Assembly (NCBI GenBank): GCA_964390335.1
Contig: CAYMHU010000021.1
Span: 1 to 64,000, forward strand
Length of the DNA: 64,000 bases
DNA from: Granulosicoccus sp964390335
GTDB taxonomy: Bacteria > Pseudomonadota > Gammaproteobacteria > Granulosicoccales > Granulosicoccaceae
Direction of reading: 5' to 3'
Shown in pieces: positions 35,786-43,456 of the stretch. The notes under the pieces were generated by a model. That model had not been told where the DNA came from. It was given only the letters and a program-made list of their open reading frames with translations, and searched no databases. The position numbers and the translations under genes were made by a program. How positions within the stretch are numbered: position 1 is the first letter of the stretch; the number at the start of each line of letters is the position of its first letter.

Positions 35786-36487
35786 TTAGTCTCGTGGAGG
35801 GATTACTCGTCCACGTTGCACTGCGGGTCTTGCCAAAAACCGATCCAGATAGGCAACAGCGTTTTCATGCTTTGCCCAGTTGGTTATGTCACGTGCTCCG
35901 TAGAACTCCAATGCACCTAGCCAAGGTGCAATGGCTATATCTGCAATGGAGAAAAAGTCACCTGCAATCCATTCCTGATCTTGCAGTTGTTTGTCGACCA
36001 CGGCCAATAAGCGCTGAGCTTCATTGATGTATCGATCGCGGGGTCGTTTGTCTTCAATTTCAGCTCCCGCAAACTTATGAAAAAATCCAAGCTGCCCTAA
36101 CATCGGACCAAGTCCACCCATTTGAAACATCAGCCATTGCGTCACGTGGTGTTTGTCGGTAGCGCTGTTACCCAGTAATTTGCCTGTTTTGTCTGCCAAA
36201 TACAGTAAGATAGCGCCGCTTTCAAACAGCGCTATGGGTTTGTCATCGGGACCATTCGGGTCGATGATTGCAGGAATCTTGTTGTTTGGGTTTAATGCCA
36301 GAAACTCAGGGCTTTTGACATCACTATCAGATAACGTGACTTTGTGGGCTTCGTATGCCAATCCCAGCTCTTCCAAAGCGATTGATACTTTAACGCCATT
36401 AGGTGTTGGGAATGAATACAGTTGAATTTTCGATGGATCCTGAGCGGGCCATCGAGCGTTGATTGGGTGATCAGTTATGGATTGCAT
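35786..36487 (-). CDS. Glutathione S-transferase, YfcG/YghU-like
   Basis: A 233-residue GST of the nu-class type related to E. coli disulfide-bond oxidoreductases YfcG and YghU. The N-terminal domain has IQLYSFPTPNGVKVSIALEELGL, with the Thr/Asn contact to glutathione in TPNG, and FESGAILLYLADKTG as the glutamyl site. The C-terminal domain has FSIADIAIAPWLGALEFYG. It is the first gene of a unit with pxpB and pxpC, separated by 3 and 6 bp. Likely a thiol or disulfide reductase rather than a conjugating enzyme. Confidence 0.88.
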   Translation of the reverse strand: MQSITDHPINARWPAQDPSKIQLYSFPTPNGVKVSIALEELGLAYEAHKVTLSDSDVKSPEFLALNPNNKIPAIIDPNGPDDKPIALFESGAILLYLADKTGKLLGNSATDKHHVTQWLMFQMGGLGPMLGQLGFFHKFAGAEIEDKRPRDRYINEAQRLLAVVDKQLQDQEWIAGDFFSIADIAIAPWLGALEFYGARDITNWAKHENAVAYLDRFLARPAVQRGRVIPPRD

Positions 36488-36613
36488 CTTTTTCGCTATT
36501 TTGATGAAGTTGCAGAAATAATACCACTATTAATGTTAGCCTGACTTTGCGGTTGAATGAATGTGCGTATTTGGATAACAACCGCCAGTTCATGTAGCAA
36601 CCCTTATTTAAGT

Positions 36614-37222
36614 ATGGACTTATTCCGTCAAACAATGACTCATCCAGAAAACTTACTACCAGCAGACGGTATAGCTACGTATTACGGCGTATTGTTGTCG
36701 CCGGATTCGGCAGATCGCTATTTTGAAAAACTGCTGACAAACATTGACTGGCGTCACGATGAAGCGTTGATGTTCGGTAAGCGTATCGTGACAAAGCGTA
36801 AGGTGGCATGGTACGCAGACAAGCCATTTTCGTATACATACTCAAAAGTAACCAAGCATGCGTTGCCGTGGACCAGCGAATTACAAGAACTTAAATCGCT
36901 GGTAGAGAAAAACACGGGCGAAACGTTTAATTCTTGTCTGTTAAATCTGTATCACAACGGCAGCGAAGGTATGGCATGGCACAGCGATGGTGAGAAAGAC
37001 CTCAAGAAACATGGTGCTATAGGTTCTCTGAGTTTGGGCGCCGAACGCAAATTTGCGTTCAAGCATAAGAAGAGTAAAGAAACAATCTCAGTGTTTTTGG
37101 AGCACGGTAGCTTGTTGGTAATGCAAGGCGAAACTCAGACTCACTGGCAACACCGCTTACCGCCGACTAAAAAAGTCAGCGATCCCAGAATCAATTTAAC
37201 CTTTCGAACCATTGAGATTTAG
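36614..37222 (+). CDS. AlkB-like 2-oxoglutarate/Fe(II) dioxygenase
   Basis: About 202 residues when started at the ATG at 36614 (MDLFRQTM), the N-terminus usual for the bacterial ALKBH2/3-like group; an ATG at 36557 would add 19 residues without likeness. Iron ligands are His123 and Asp125 in MAWHSDGEKDL and His180 in THWQHRLP; the 2-oxoglutarate Arg residues lie in DPRINLTFR. The substrate-loop block VAWYADKPFSYTYS and the LNLYHNGSEGM strand are as in human ALKBH3 and ALKBH2. It would oxidatively remove methyl groups from 1-methyladenine or 3-methylcytosine in DNA or RNA. It stands alone, divergent from the GST gene. Confidence 0.88.
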   Translation: MDLFRQTMTHPENLLPADGIATYYGVLLSPDSADRYFEKLLTNIDWRHDEALMFGKRIVTKRKVAWYADKPFSYTYSKVTKHALPWTSELQELKSLVEKNTGETFNSCLLNLYHNGSEGMAWHSDGEKDLKKHGAIGSLSLGAERKFAFKHKKSKETISVFLEHGSLLVMQGETQTHWQHRLPPTKKVSDPRINLTFRTIEI

Positions 37223-37310
37223 TTCTACCCGGTTGCGTGTAATTATGGCTGGCTGTCGCATTGGTACTAATTGTGCTTCGTGGTTTCTATTGCTATTCAG
37301 GATGATCAAT

Positions 37311-37604
37311 ATGACTCGTAGCTCTAAAACCAGACGCGCTAAAGCCCGTGCAAAAAAACGCATGCGGTTGGATGCAAAATCCGGCGCGCGTGCCAGCGCC
37401 ACCGAGTCGGCACTGCCAGCGCTTTCTGCTACCGACAAACACTACTTAATCGGTTTTGCTATTTTTTCGTTGATGATCACTGCAGTCTATTTTTGGATGG
37501 GCGGTAGAAATATTCTGGTATTTCCAGCCGTGCTTTGCATATGCGCTGCGTTTAGAAAGTTCTGGACTCGTCCAATTCGTCAAATAGTCGATTTCAGTAG
37601 TTAG
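37311..37604 (+). CDS. Small basic membrane protein of unknown function
   Basis: About 97 residues from the ATG at 37311, which has AGGA eight bases before it; an upstream frame to 37212 overlaps the dioxygenase gene and is less likely. The first 35 residues are very basic (TRRAKARAKKRMRLDAK), followed by two hydrophobic stretches (about 48-65 and 68-85). It may be a real small membrane protein with its basic head in the cytosol. No family recognised. Support is ribosome binding site, composition and a space that is otherwise empty. Confidence 0.5.
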   Translation: MTRSSKTRRAKARAKKRMRLDAKSGARASATESALPALSATDKHYLIGFAIFSLMITAVYFWMGGRNILVFPAVLCICAAFRKFWTRPIRQIVDFSS

Positions 37605-37623
37605 GACCGACGCATGTATACCG

Positions 37624-37637
37624 ACCGCTCGAGCGGT
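37624..37637. repeat. 14-bp perfect palindrome, possible operator
   Basis: ACCGCTCGAGCGGT is a perfect palindrome 20 bp after the small membrane protein gene and about 140 bp before the amine oxidase gene. Its position between the end of one gene and the start of another allows either operator or hairpin function. No regulator match is claimed. Confidence 0.4.
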
Positions 37638-37704
37638 TGAGCTTACCGAGGAGCTGGTCAAACGAAACCCACGTTTTAGACCGCTAGTCACGGATCTTTG
37701 GTTA

Positions 37705-37733
37705 CCGGCCACTGGTGACTGACCAGTGGCCGG
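37705..37733. terminator. Strong GC-rich hairpin upstream of the amine oxidase
   Basis: A 12-bp perfect stem, CCGGCCACTGGT with its complement, encloses the 5-base loop GACTG. No U-tract follows, so if it ends transcription it would not be a simple intrinsic terminator. It could also be a dispersed REP-like element or a protein site. It lies 45 bp before the ATG at 37779. Confidence 0.45.
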
Positions 37734-37778
37734 CTCGTTAGTGTTAAGCTCAAGCATCACTGGTTCGGTAAATTCCCC

Positions 37779-38936
37779 ATGAAAAAACAACCGTCTGTCA
37801 CCATAGTTGGAGGTGGGCTCAGCGGATTGGTTGTGGCTTATCGTCTTATTCAGTTGGGTATTGGATTTACACTGTTCGAAGCCAACTCGCGCTTTGGTGG
37901 CCGTATCCTGTCTACCTCGCTAATTAATGGCGAGCAATACGATGTTACTCATCCGGCCGTCGACTTAGGGCCGTCATGGTTCTGGCCAGGGCAAAGCCAT
38001 TTTGCAAGATTAATCCAAGAGCTTGGCTTGGCAAACAGTGTTTATGCTCAAGCAAGTACCGGCAATTCAGTTATGGAGTATGGCGATGGCTCTATCGAGT
38101 CAGGTCGCGGTAGCGCATCGATGGCTGGTTCGTATCGACTTTCTGGAGGTTTGTATCATCTGGTTCAACGCTTAATCGAAGTAGTGGCAGTATCAGCAAC
38201 AGACGCATTAATATCCAAAGCCACGGTTAAGCTTATACGACGCAACGCCTTCGGATTGGTTGCCGTTGTAGAGCGGGAATCTGGACCACAGGAAATTGGC
38301 AGTCAAGAAGTTGTACTCGCGCTTCCACCACGCTTGGTTGCCAGAACCATCGCCTTTGAACCGGAGCTATCCGATGAATATGCCGCTTCGTTATTAGCCA
38401 TACCCACCTGGATGGCCGGCCAGGCAAAATTAGTTGCGGTATACGACAAGCCGTTTTGGCAAGATAAAGGTTTATCCGGTGACGCATTGAGTCAGTTAGG
38501 GCCTTTAGTTGAAATACACGACGCTTCACCCAAAACGGGCGGCCCCTATGCATTGTTTGGTTTTGTAGGGGTGCCTGTAGCGCACCGCAGTAATGCCGAA
38601 CGCATAAAAGCGGAGGCGGTGAGTCAACTTACTCGGCTGTTTGGCGAGCAAGCGGCTAACCCAATGGCGATACATCTGAAAGACTGGGCCGCGGATTCAC
38701 TGACCTCCACAGACCTTGATCATCACGCCGCGCACCGGCACGTATCAAGTGCTATAGATTTAACAACGGTGCCGGGTCTTGACGTTATCTGGGCAGGTAC
38801 CGAAACAGCAGAAGCGACCAACCACACTAACGGGTATCTCGAAGGTGCAGTAGAAGCTGGTGAACGAGCTGCATCCATACTGGCGCAGCGATTCAACGTA
38901 CCTACGTTGACATCAGACGAAGGTGATTTGTTTTAA
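37779..38936 (+). CDS. FAD-dependent amine oxidase (NAD(P)-binding Rossmann-like)
   Basis: A 385-residue flavoprotein of the amine oxidase family. The FAD site is VTIVGGGLSGLVVAYRLI followed by FEANSRFGGRI, with the arginine pair region as in monoamine oxidases. The C-terminal FAD clamp is VIWAGTETAEATNHTNGYLEGAVEAGERAASI. It lacks a signal peptide and is shorter than eukaryotic MAO, in line with bacterial flavin monoamine oxidases. The amine is unknown. Its stop lies inside the converging cupin gene (35-bp overlap). Confidence 0.85.
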   Translation: MKKQPSVTIVGGGLSGLVVAYRLIQLGIGFTLFEANSRFGGRILSTSLINGEQYDVTHPAVDLGPSWFWPGQSHFARLIQELGLANSVYAQASTGNSVMEYGDGSIESGRGSASMAGSYRLSGGLYHLVQRLIEVVAVSATDALISKATVKLIRRNAFGLVAVVERESGPQEIGSQEVVLALPPRLVARTIAFEPELSDEYAASLLAIPTWMAGQAKLVAVYDKPFWQDKGLSGDALSQLGPLVEIHDASPKTGGPYALFGFVGVPVAHRSNAERIKAEAVSQLTRLFGEQAANPMAIHLKDWAADSLTSTDLDHHAAHRHVSSAIDLTTVPGLDVIWAGTETAEATNHTNGYLEGAVEAGERAASILAQRFNVPTLTSDEGDLF

Positions 38937-39570
38937 TCCATACCGAAGCGCCATCGGGCCCGGCAGTTGCGATTGTTTCGGTATTCACTGGCATTCTTAA
39001 CCATGAATGCTGGCGCAGCTTGTCGCCGCCTTGTTCGAATCCGCCTTCCAGAACAAAAATTTCAGCTCCGCCTGTGGAATCTATTTTGACGATTGCGCCT
39101 GGATCCCATTGTTCGAAACGTACGTTTTCCCTGTCGTCTTTATACAAGGGTGACACTGTGACACCGGGTCGGTTGTGTTCCGGGACTGCGCCCAATTTAT
39201 GCCGATTAGCGTGCACAAATGTTCGGTCGTCAGGATGAAACTGCCACAACTTGACAAATATGGTGCAGCCCAGTGTTGAGCCGGGTGTGTGTTTGGACTG
39301 TGGCGGGTTGCGAATATACGAACCGGCGGGCCAATCTCCGTAATCGTCTTCAAAGACACCGTCTAACACGATAAATTCTTCGCCACCGGTATGTACATGC
39401 GGAGAAAATTGACTGTTAGCGGCGTATCGAACAATCGTAGTGACGCGATCTTGTTCGGCATCGACTCGATCAAGTCTGCGTCGATCCACGCCTTGCATTG
39501 GTGATTTCTCCCACGCAATAGAATCTCCGTGCATGACCACGCGTTGAGTGAAATCGGCATTGACGTCCAT
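38902..39570 (-). CDS. Double-cupin protein (ChrR cupin-like)
   Basis: A 222-residue protein with two cupin barrels. The first keeps a full metal site: SPHVHTGGEEFIVLDG and later PPQSKHTPGS. The second, DSTGGAEIFVLEGGF and LRQHSWLRMP, has fewer His and may be degenerate. The arrangement matches the cupin of ChrR-type anti-sigma factors, but the N-terminal zinc anti-sigma domain is absent. It is probably a metal-dependent enzyme or ligand-binding protein. It overlaps the end of the amine oxidase gene by 35 bp, tail to tail. Confidence 0.75.
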   Translation of the reverse strand: MDVNADFTQRVVMHGDSIAWEKSPMQGVDRRRLDRVDAEQDRVTTIVRYAANSQFSPHVHTGGEEFIVLDGVFEDDYGDWPAGSYIRNPPQSKHTPGSTLGCTIFVKLWQFHPDDRTFVHANRHKLGAVPEHNRPGVTVSPLYKDDRENVRFEQWDPGAIVKIDSTGGAEIFVLEGGFEQGGDKLRQHSWLRMPVNTETIATAGPDGASVWIKTNHLRLMST

Positions 39571-39677
39571 CGATAGTCCTTAAGTTGTTTTACATTGTGA
39601 GTAGCTGGTGAATAATATATCGATCTGTGCTCAAATTATCCAGTCGATCGTTTTTGAATAAGCGCAATGGCTATTAC

Positions 39678-39705
39678 TTGCAAAGCCAATACGACGGTGT
39701 AATAT
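39678..39705 (+). promoter_or_regulatory. Promoter of the valine-catabolism operon
   Basis: TTGCAA at 39678-39683 and TAATAT at 39700-39705 have a 16-bp spacing. They lie in the 179-bp divergent gap, 45 bp before the enoyl-CoA hydratase ATG at 39750. Confidence 0.5.
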
Positions 39706-39749
39706 GGAAAAAAGTTTGGTAGTAACGGTCGAGGAATACGTTAATCAAC

Positions 39750-40529
39750 ATGAGTACTCAATACAAAACCATTTTGGTTGATCGGCATAATAAAGTGTTG
39801 CAGATCACCTTAAACAGACCCGAAGCCATGAACGCCATTAATAGTAAGCTCAGCAAAGAGGTCATTGAGGTTTGTTTGGAAGCAGACCAGGACAAAGCGA
39901 TAGGTTGCATCGTCATTACCGGTAATAACAAAGTGTTCGCGGCTGGTGCTGACATCAAAGAAATGCAATCAAAAGCTTACGCTGAAGTGCTAGAGCAAAA
40001 TTTCTTGGCAGAATGGCAGGCTGTGGCTGATATGCGTACACCAATAATCGCAGCCGTTGCAGGATATGCATTAGGTGGTGGCTGCGAGCTTGCAATGTTA
40101 TGTGATTTTATATTGTGCGCCGATAATGCCCAATTCGGCCAACCGGAAATTAAACTCGGCGTGATGCCGGGCATCGGTGGTTCGCAACGGCTAACAAAAA
40201 TTGTAGGCAAGCCCACAGCGATGGAAATGTGTTTAACTGGACGCATGATGGATGCACAGGAGGCAAAGCAATCAGGATTGGTGTCCCGGGTTTTGCCACT
40301 GGATGCGCTGCTAAACGATGCACTTGAAACCGCGGCATCCATTGCCGAACTGTCTCGTCCGGTTGTGCGCGCAAACAAGCACGCAGTGAAAAGAGCCCAG
40401 GAATTATCGTTGAGTGAAGGGTTGCTGCTTGAACGTCAACTGTTTCATGCGTGTTTTGCGCTTGAAGACCAAACTGAGGGCATGAGCGCGTTTATCGAAA
40501 AACGTGCTCCGAATTTTAAGAACTGCTAG
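39750..40529 (+). CDS. Enoyl-CoA hydratase
   Basis: A 259-residue crotonase with both catalytic Glu residues: GGGCELAMLCDF and FGQPEIKLGVMPG. The oxyanion hole segments FAAGADIKEM and AVAGYALGGGCE are present. In valine breakdown it would hydrate methacrylyl-CoA to 3-hydroxyisobutyryl-CoA. The two genes that follow encode the next two steps (HIBCH and MmsB), spaced 50 and 13 bp apart, so a valine role is likely though general short-chain hydration is also expected. Confidence 0.92.
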   Translation: MSTQYKTILVDRHNKVLQITLNRPEAMNAINSKLSKEVIEVCLEADQDKAIGCIVITGNNKVFAAGADIKEMQSKAYAEVLEQNFLAEWQAVADMRTPIIAAVAGYALGGGCELAMLCDFILCADNAQFGQPEIKLGVMPGIGGSQRLTKIVGKPTAMEMCLTGRMMDAQEAKQSGLVSRVLPLDALLNDALETAASIAELSRPVVRANKHAVKRAQELSLSEGLLLERQLFHACFALEDQTEGMSAFIEKRAPNFKNC

Positions 40530-40579
40530 CCCATTATTCAAAATACTGCCAACCCGGTTGGTCGCGAAAAAATCACTTT

Positions 40580-41614
40580 ATGAGCGAAGTTTATATACGC
40601 AAAGAAGGCTCGGCAGGGCATATCACCCTGAATCGTCCAAAAGCATTGAATGCACTAACCCACAACATGGCGCTTTTAATCGAACGTGCGCTGATGCAAT
40701 GGATAGATGATAAGGGTGTAAAGCTTGTAATCATCGATGCCGCAGGAGATCGAGCGTTTTGTGCCGGTGGAGATATTGTTGATATTTACAAGGAAGGCGT
40801 GCGCGGTAAACACGAGCATGCCCTCCAATTTTGGCGTGATGAATATCGATTAAATGCACTCATCGCAAACTACCCTAAGCCCTACATTGCTTTCATGGAT
40901 GGAATCGTTATGGGTGGTGGCGTTGGTATCTCTGCGCATGGTTCGCATCGCATCGTTACGCATAATACGAAGTTGGCTATGCCGGAATGTGCGATCGGTA
41001 TCGTGCCAGACGTTGGTGGTAGTCTGTTACTGGGTTCCATGCCGGGCCATTGCGGTGAGTATGCAGGTCTTACTGGCGCGCGTTTGAATGGGCTCGATTG
41101 CCTATATGCAAATGTTGCAGATGTCATTGTTAATACTGATCAACTATATGATCTGAAAACTGCACTGCAGGATCGGGGCGAGGTATCGGTGATAAATGAA
41201 TTTATCGAGATTCCCGGCGAATCGAAACTGGCTCAGTACCAATCGCAAATTAATACCGTATTTGGTTTGGACACATTAGAAGCCATAGCCGACGCGTTGG
41301 CTGAATCCACAACACCGTTTGCCGAGTCTGCAACCAAAGGACTCAAAGCCGGTTCACCGCTGGCTCAAAAGGTAGCACTGAAATTTATTAGACATGCGCG
41401 GGAGCACAAATCCATTGCACTTGCATTGCGAGATGAGTACCGTTTCGTTAGCCGGTCTGTATTAGACGGCGAGTTTATCGAAGGCATACGCGCAACGGTT
41501 ATCGATAAAGACCGTTCACCGCAATGGAAGTACCCGACACTTGCAAGTGTGACTGACTCAATCGCACAATCAATGCAACAGGTCGCAGACGGTGGCGATT
41601 TTACACTGCATTAA
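40580..41614 (+). CDS. 3-hydroxyisobutyryl-CoA hydrolase
   Basis: A 344-residue member of the ECH/HIBCH branch, longer than hydratases by the C-terminal helical extension. Typical blocks are FCAGGDIVDIY, MDGIVMGGGVGISAHGSHRI and LAMPECAIGIVPDVGGS, with the catalytic Glu in PEC and Asp in VPDVG. It hydrolyses 3-hydroxyisobutyryl-CoA to the free acid in valine degradation. It lies between the enoyl-CoA hydratase and the 3-hydroxyisobutyrate dehydrogenase, whose start is 13 bp downstream. Confidence 0.93.
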   Translation: MSEVYIRKEGSAGHITLNRPKALNALTHNMALLIERALMQWIDDKGVKLVIIDAAGDRAFCAGGDIVDIYKEGVRGKHEHALQFWRDEYRLNALIANYPKPYIAFMDGIVMGGGVGISAHGSHRIVTHNTKLAMPECAIGIVPDVGGSLLLGSMPGHCGEYAGLTGARLNGLDCLYANVADVIVNTDQLYDLKTALQDRGEVSVINEFIEIPGESKLAQYQSQINTVFGLDTLEAIADALAESTTPFAESATKGLKAGSPLAQKVALKFIRHAREHKSIALALRDEYRFVSRSVLDGEFIEGIRATVIDKDRSPQWKYPTLASVTDSIAQSMQQVADGGDFTLH

Positions 41615-41627
41615 TCGAGTATTCATT

Positions 41628-42512
41628 ATGAAGAAAATTGGATTTATTGGCGTTGGCAATATGGGTGGCCCCATGGCGCGCAATCTAAAGTCAGCCGGAC
41701 ATAGCGTAACGGCTTTTGATCTATCCTCGAATTCACTAAAGATACTGGCTGCCGATGGCGTAACCAGCGCAAACTCAATAGCCGAAGCAGTGCAAGAAGC
41801 CGATATCGTAATCACTATGTTGCCTGAGGGTAAACATGTGGCAGATGTGTATCAGTCTGATGTGTTTGCGGCGGCTGGCACCAATGCGGTATTGATTGAT
41901 TGTTCCACTATAGATGTAAAAACCAGTCGGGCGGTGCACGCCGACGCTGCCGCCAAGGGTTATAAAATGTTGGATGCTCCGGTGTCTGGGGGAGTTGGTG
42001 GAGCCACAAAAGGAAGTTTAACCTTCATGGTTGGAGGCTCGGAAGCTGTGCTCGATAACACCCGAGGCTTATTTGAGATTATGGGTGCGAACATTGTCTA
42101 TTGTGGTGATGCAGGTGCAGGTCAGGCTGCCAAGATGTGCAACAACATGATGCTGGGTGCGCAAATGGTGAGTGTGGCCGAAGCGTTTGTACTCGCAGAA
42201 AAGCTTGGGCTTGATCATCAGAAGTTATTTGATGTTGCCAGTACGGCTTCCGGTCAGTGTTGGTCATTAACCACCTATTGTCCAGTGCCAGGTCCCGTAC
42301 CAACATCACCCGCGAATAATAATTATGCTGCTGGGTTTGCTGCTGCAATGATGCTTAAAGATTTGAACCTGGCTATGGGAGCTGCCCAGGAAACAGGTGC
42401 TAAACTAAGCTTAGCCGCAGAAGCCACTCGGCTGTATGAACACTTTTCAGATAATGTATCAATTGATACCGATTTTTCGGGCATTATTGAAATGTTGCGA
42501 CAACAGAGTTGA
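41628..42512 (+). CDS. mmsB: 3-hydroxyisobutyrate dehydrogenase
   Basis: About 294 residues from the ATG at 41628 (MKKIGFIGVGNMGGPMA); a frame to 41592 overlaps the upstream gene and lacks family likeness. The NAD motif is IGFIGVGNMGGPMARNL. The substrate-binding block DAPVSGGVGGATKGSLTFMVGG and the catalytic Lys in GAGQAAKMCNNMML are exactly as in MmsB. It oxidises 3-hydroxyisobutyrate to methylmalonate semialdehyde. MmsA is not in the window. Last gene of the three-gene operon; it converges with the sugar transferase gene. Confidence 0.95.
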   Translation: MKKIGFIGVGNMGGPMARNLKSAGHSVTAFDLSSNSLKILAADGVTSANSIAEAVQEADIVITMLPEGKHVADVYQSDVFAAAGTNAVLIDCSTIDVKTSRAVHADAAAKGYKMLDAPVSGGVGGATKGSLTFMVGGSEAVLDNTRGLFEIMGANIVYCGDAGAGQAAKMCNNMMLGAQMVSVAEAFVLAEKLGLDHQKLFDVASTASGQCWSLTTYCPVPGPVPTSPANNNYAAGFAAAMMLKDLNLAMGAAQETGAKLSLAAEATRLYEHFSDNVSIDTDFSGIIEMLRQQS

Positions 42513-42514
42513 TG

Positions 42515-43294
42515 TCAGTAGGCGTTTTTGTGTTTCCAACCCTTGATAGCGGTGAGCGCCAGGATTTTAATGTCTAACCACAAGGACCAGTTATTGATGT
42601 AGTGGCAGTCGTGCTCAACACGCGCAACCATATCTTTAACGTTAACCGTTTCACCCCGTAATCCGTTTATTTGTGCCCAACCAGTGATGCCAGGCTTAAT
42701 GGTATATCGAGTGGCCAAATCAGGGATGTAGAATTTGTATTGTTCGTCAAGCGGCATTGGGTGGGGGCGTGGCCCAATGAGTGACATATTGCCTTGCAAC
42801 ACGTTCAGTAGCTGCGGCAATTCATCAAGACTGGTTTTTCGCAAAAATGATCCAATACGAGTAATGCGCCGATCATTTTTGGTGGTCTGTATAAATGACT
42901 CGTCCGTAGGAACGGGTGTGCTAAAGGTTTGATACATGGTCCGAAATTTATACACATCAATAAATTCGCCATTGCGACCACGTCGTTGTTGGTAAAACAA
43001 TGCAGGGCCAGTGCTGTCCAATTTAATAAGTACAGATATAACAATGAGCAGTGGCATCAACAAGACAAAAATGATGCTACCAAGCAGCAAATCAAATAAT
43101 CGTTTAAAAACCGCATTGAATCCGACTATGCGCGATTGCAGCGGCAGGCCTTTGTTCACGTAGTGTTGAGTGATTTGCGAAGCTGCACCATTAGTTGTCG
43201 CAGGTTCAGCAATGCCGCGCAGCGCATTGCTGGTCAGTGCCATCTCGACTATCTTTTTACCGTTCGTCGTTTTGAATGAATCGTGGGTGGTCAC
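42515..43294 (-). CDS. Polyprenyl-phosphate sugar-1-phosphate transferase
   Basis: A 259-residue bacterial sugar transferase of the short WcaJ/PglC-like type. An N-terminal cytosolic tail of about 60 residues is followed by one hydrophobic helix or re-entrant segment (KRLFDLLLGSIIFVLLMPLL). Then come the catalytic blocks RRGRNGEFIDVYKFRTM, KTSLDELPQLLNVL, SLIGPRPHPMPLDEQY and GITGWAQINGLRGE. It moves a sugar-1-phosphate onto undecaprenyl phosphate, starting an exopolysaccharide or O-antigen repeat unit. Downstream in the same direction as the UDP-sulfoquinovose-synthase-like gene, with a 162-bp gap holding an inverted repeat. Confidence 0.9.
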   Translation of the reverse strand: MTTHDSFKTTNGKKIVEMALTSNALRGIAEPATTNGAASQITQHYVNKGLPLQSRIVGFNAVFKRLFDLLLGSIIFVLLMPLLIVISVLIKLDSTGPALFYQQRRGRNGEFIDVYKFRTMYQTFSTPVPTDESFIQTTKNDRRITRIGSFLRKTSLDELPQLLNVLQGNMSLIGPRPHPMPLDEQYKFYIPDLATRYTIKPGITGWAQINGLRGETVNVKDMVARVEHDCHYINNWSLWLDIKILALTAIKGWKHKNAY

Positions 43295-43364
43295 ACGTTG
43301 CTCCTAGCAACTTTCTTATTCTTTGAGAAATTCATGTTACACCTATGTATGTAGCAGTAATGTG

Positions 43365-43402
43365 AAGCATGTGTGAAATTTAATTACTGGACACACATGC
43401 TT
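43365..43402. repeat. 11-bp inverted repeat upstream of the sugar transferase
   Basis: AAGCATGTGTG at 43365-43375 and its exact complement CACACATGCTT at 43392-43402 enclose a 16-bp AT-rich spacer. It sits about 70 bp before the sugar transferase start in the intercistronic gap of the polysaccharide genes. Suitable for an operator or a transcript hairpin; no U-tract follows. Confidence 0.45.
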
Positions 43403-43456
43403 AACTGTTTGCAATCAATCATTTGCACTCGCAGCTGCCGCAAAGTGTGAACCTGT

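Noticed and set aside
34938..35789. Plus-strand frame of 283 codons
   Set aside because: It is the antisense shadow of pxpB and the 5' end of pxpC; its translation is Ser/Thr/Arg-rich low-information sequence without any domain.
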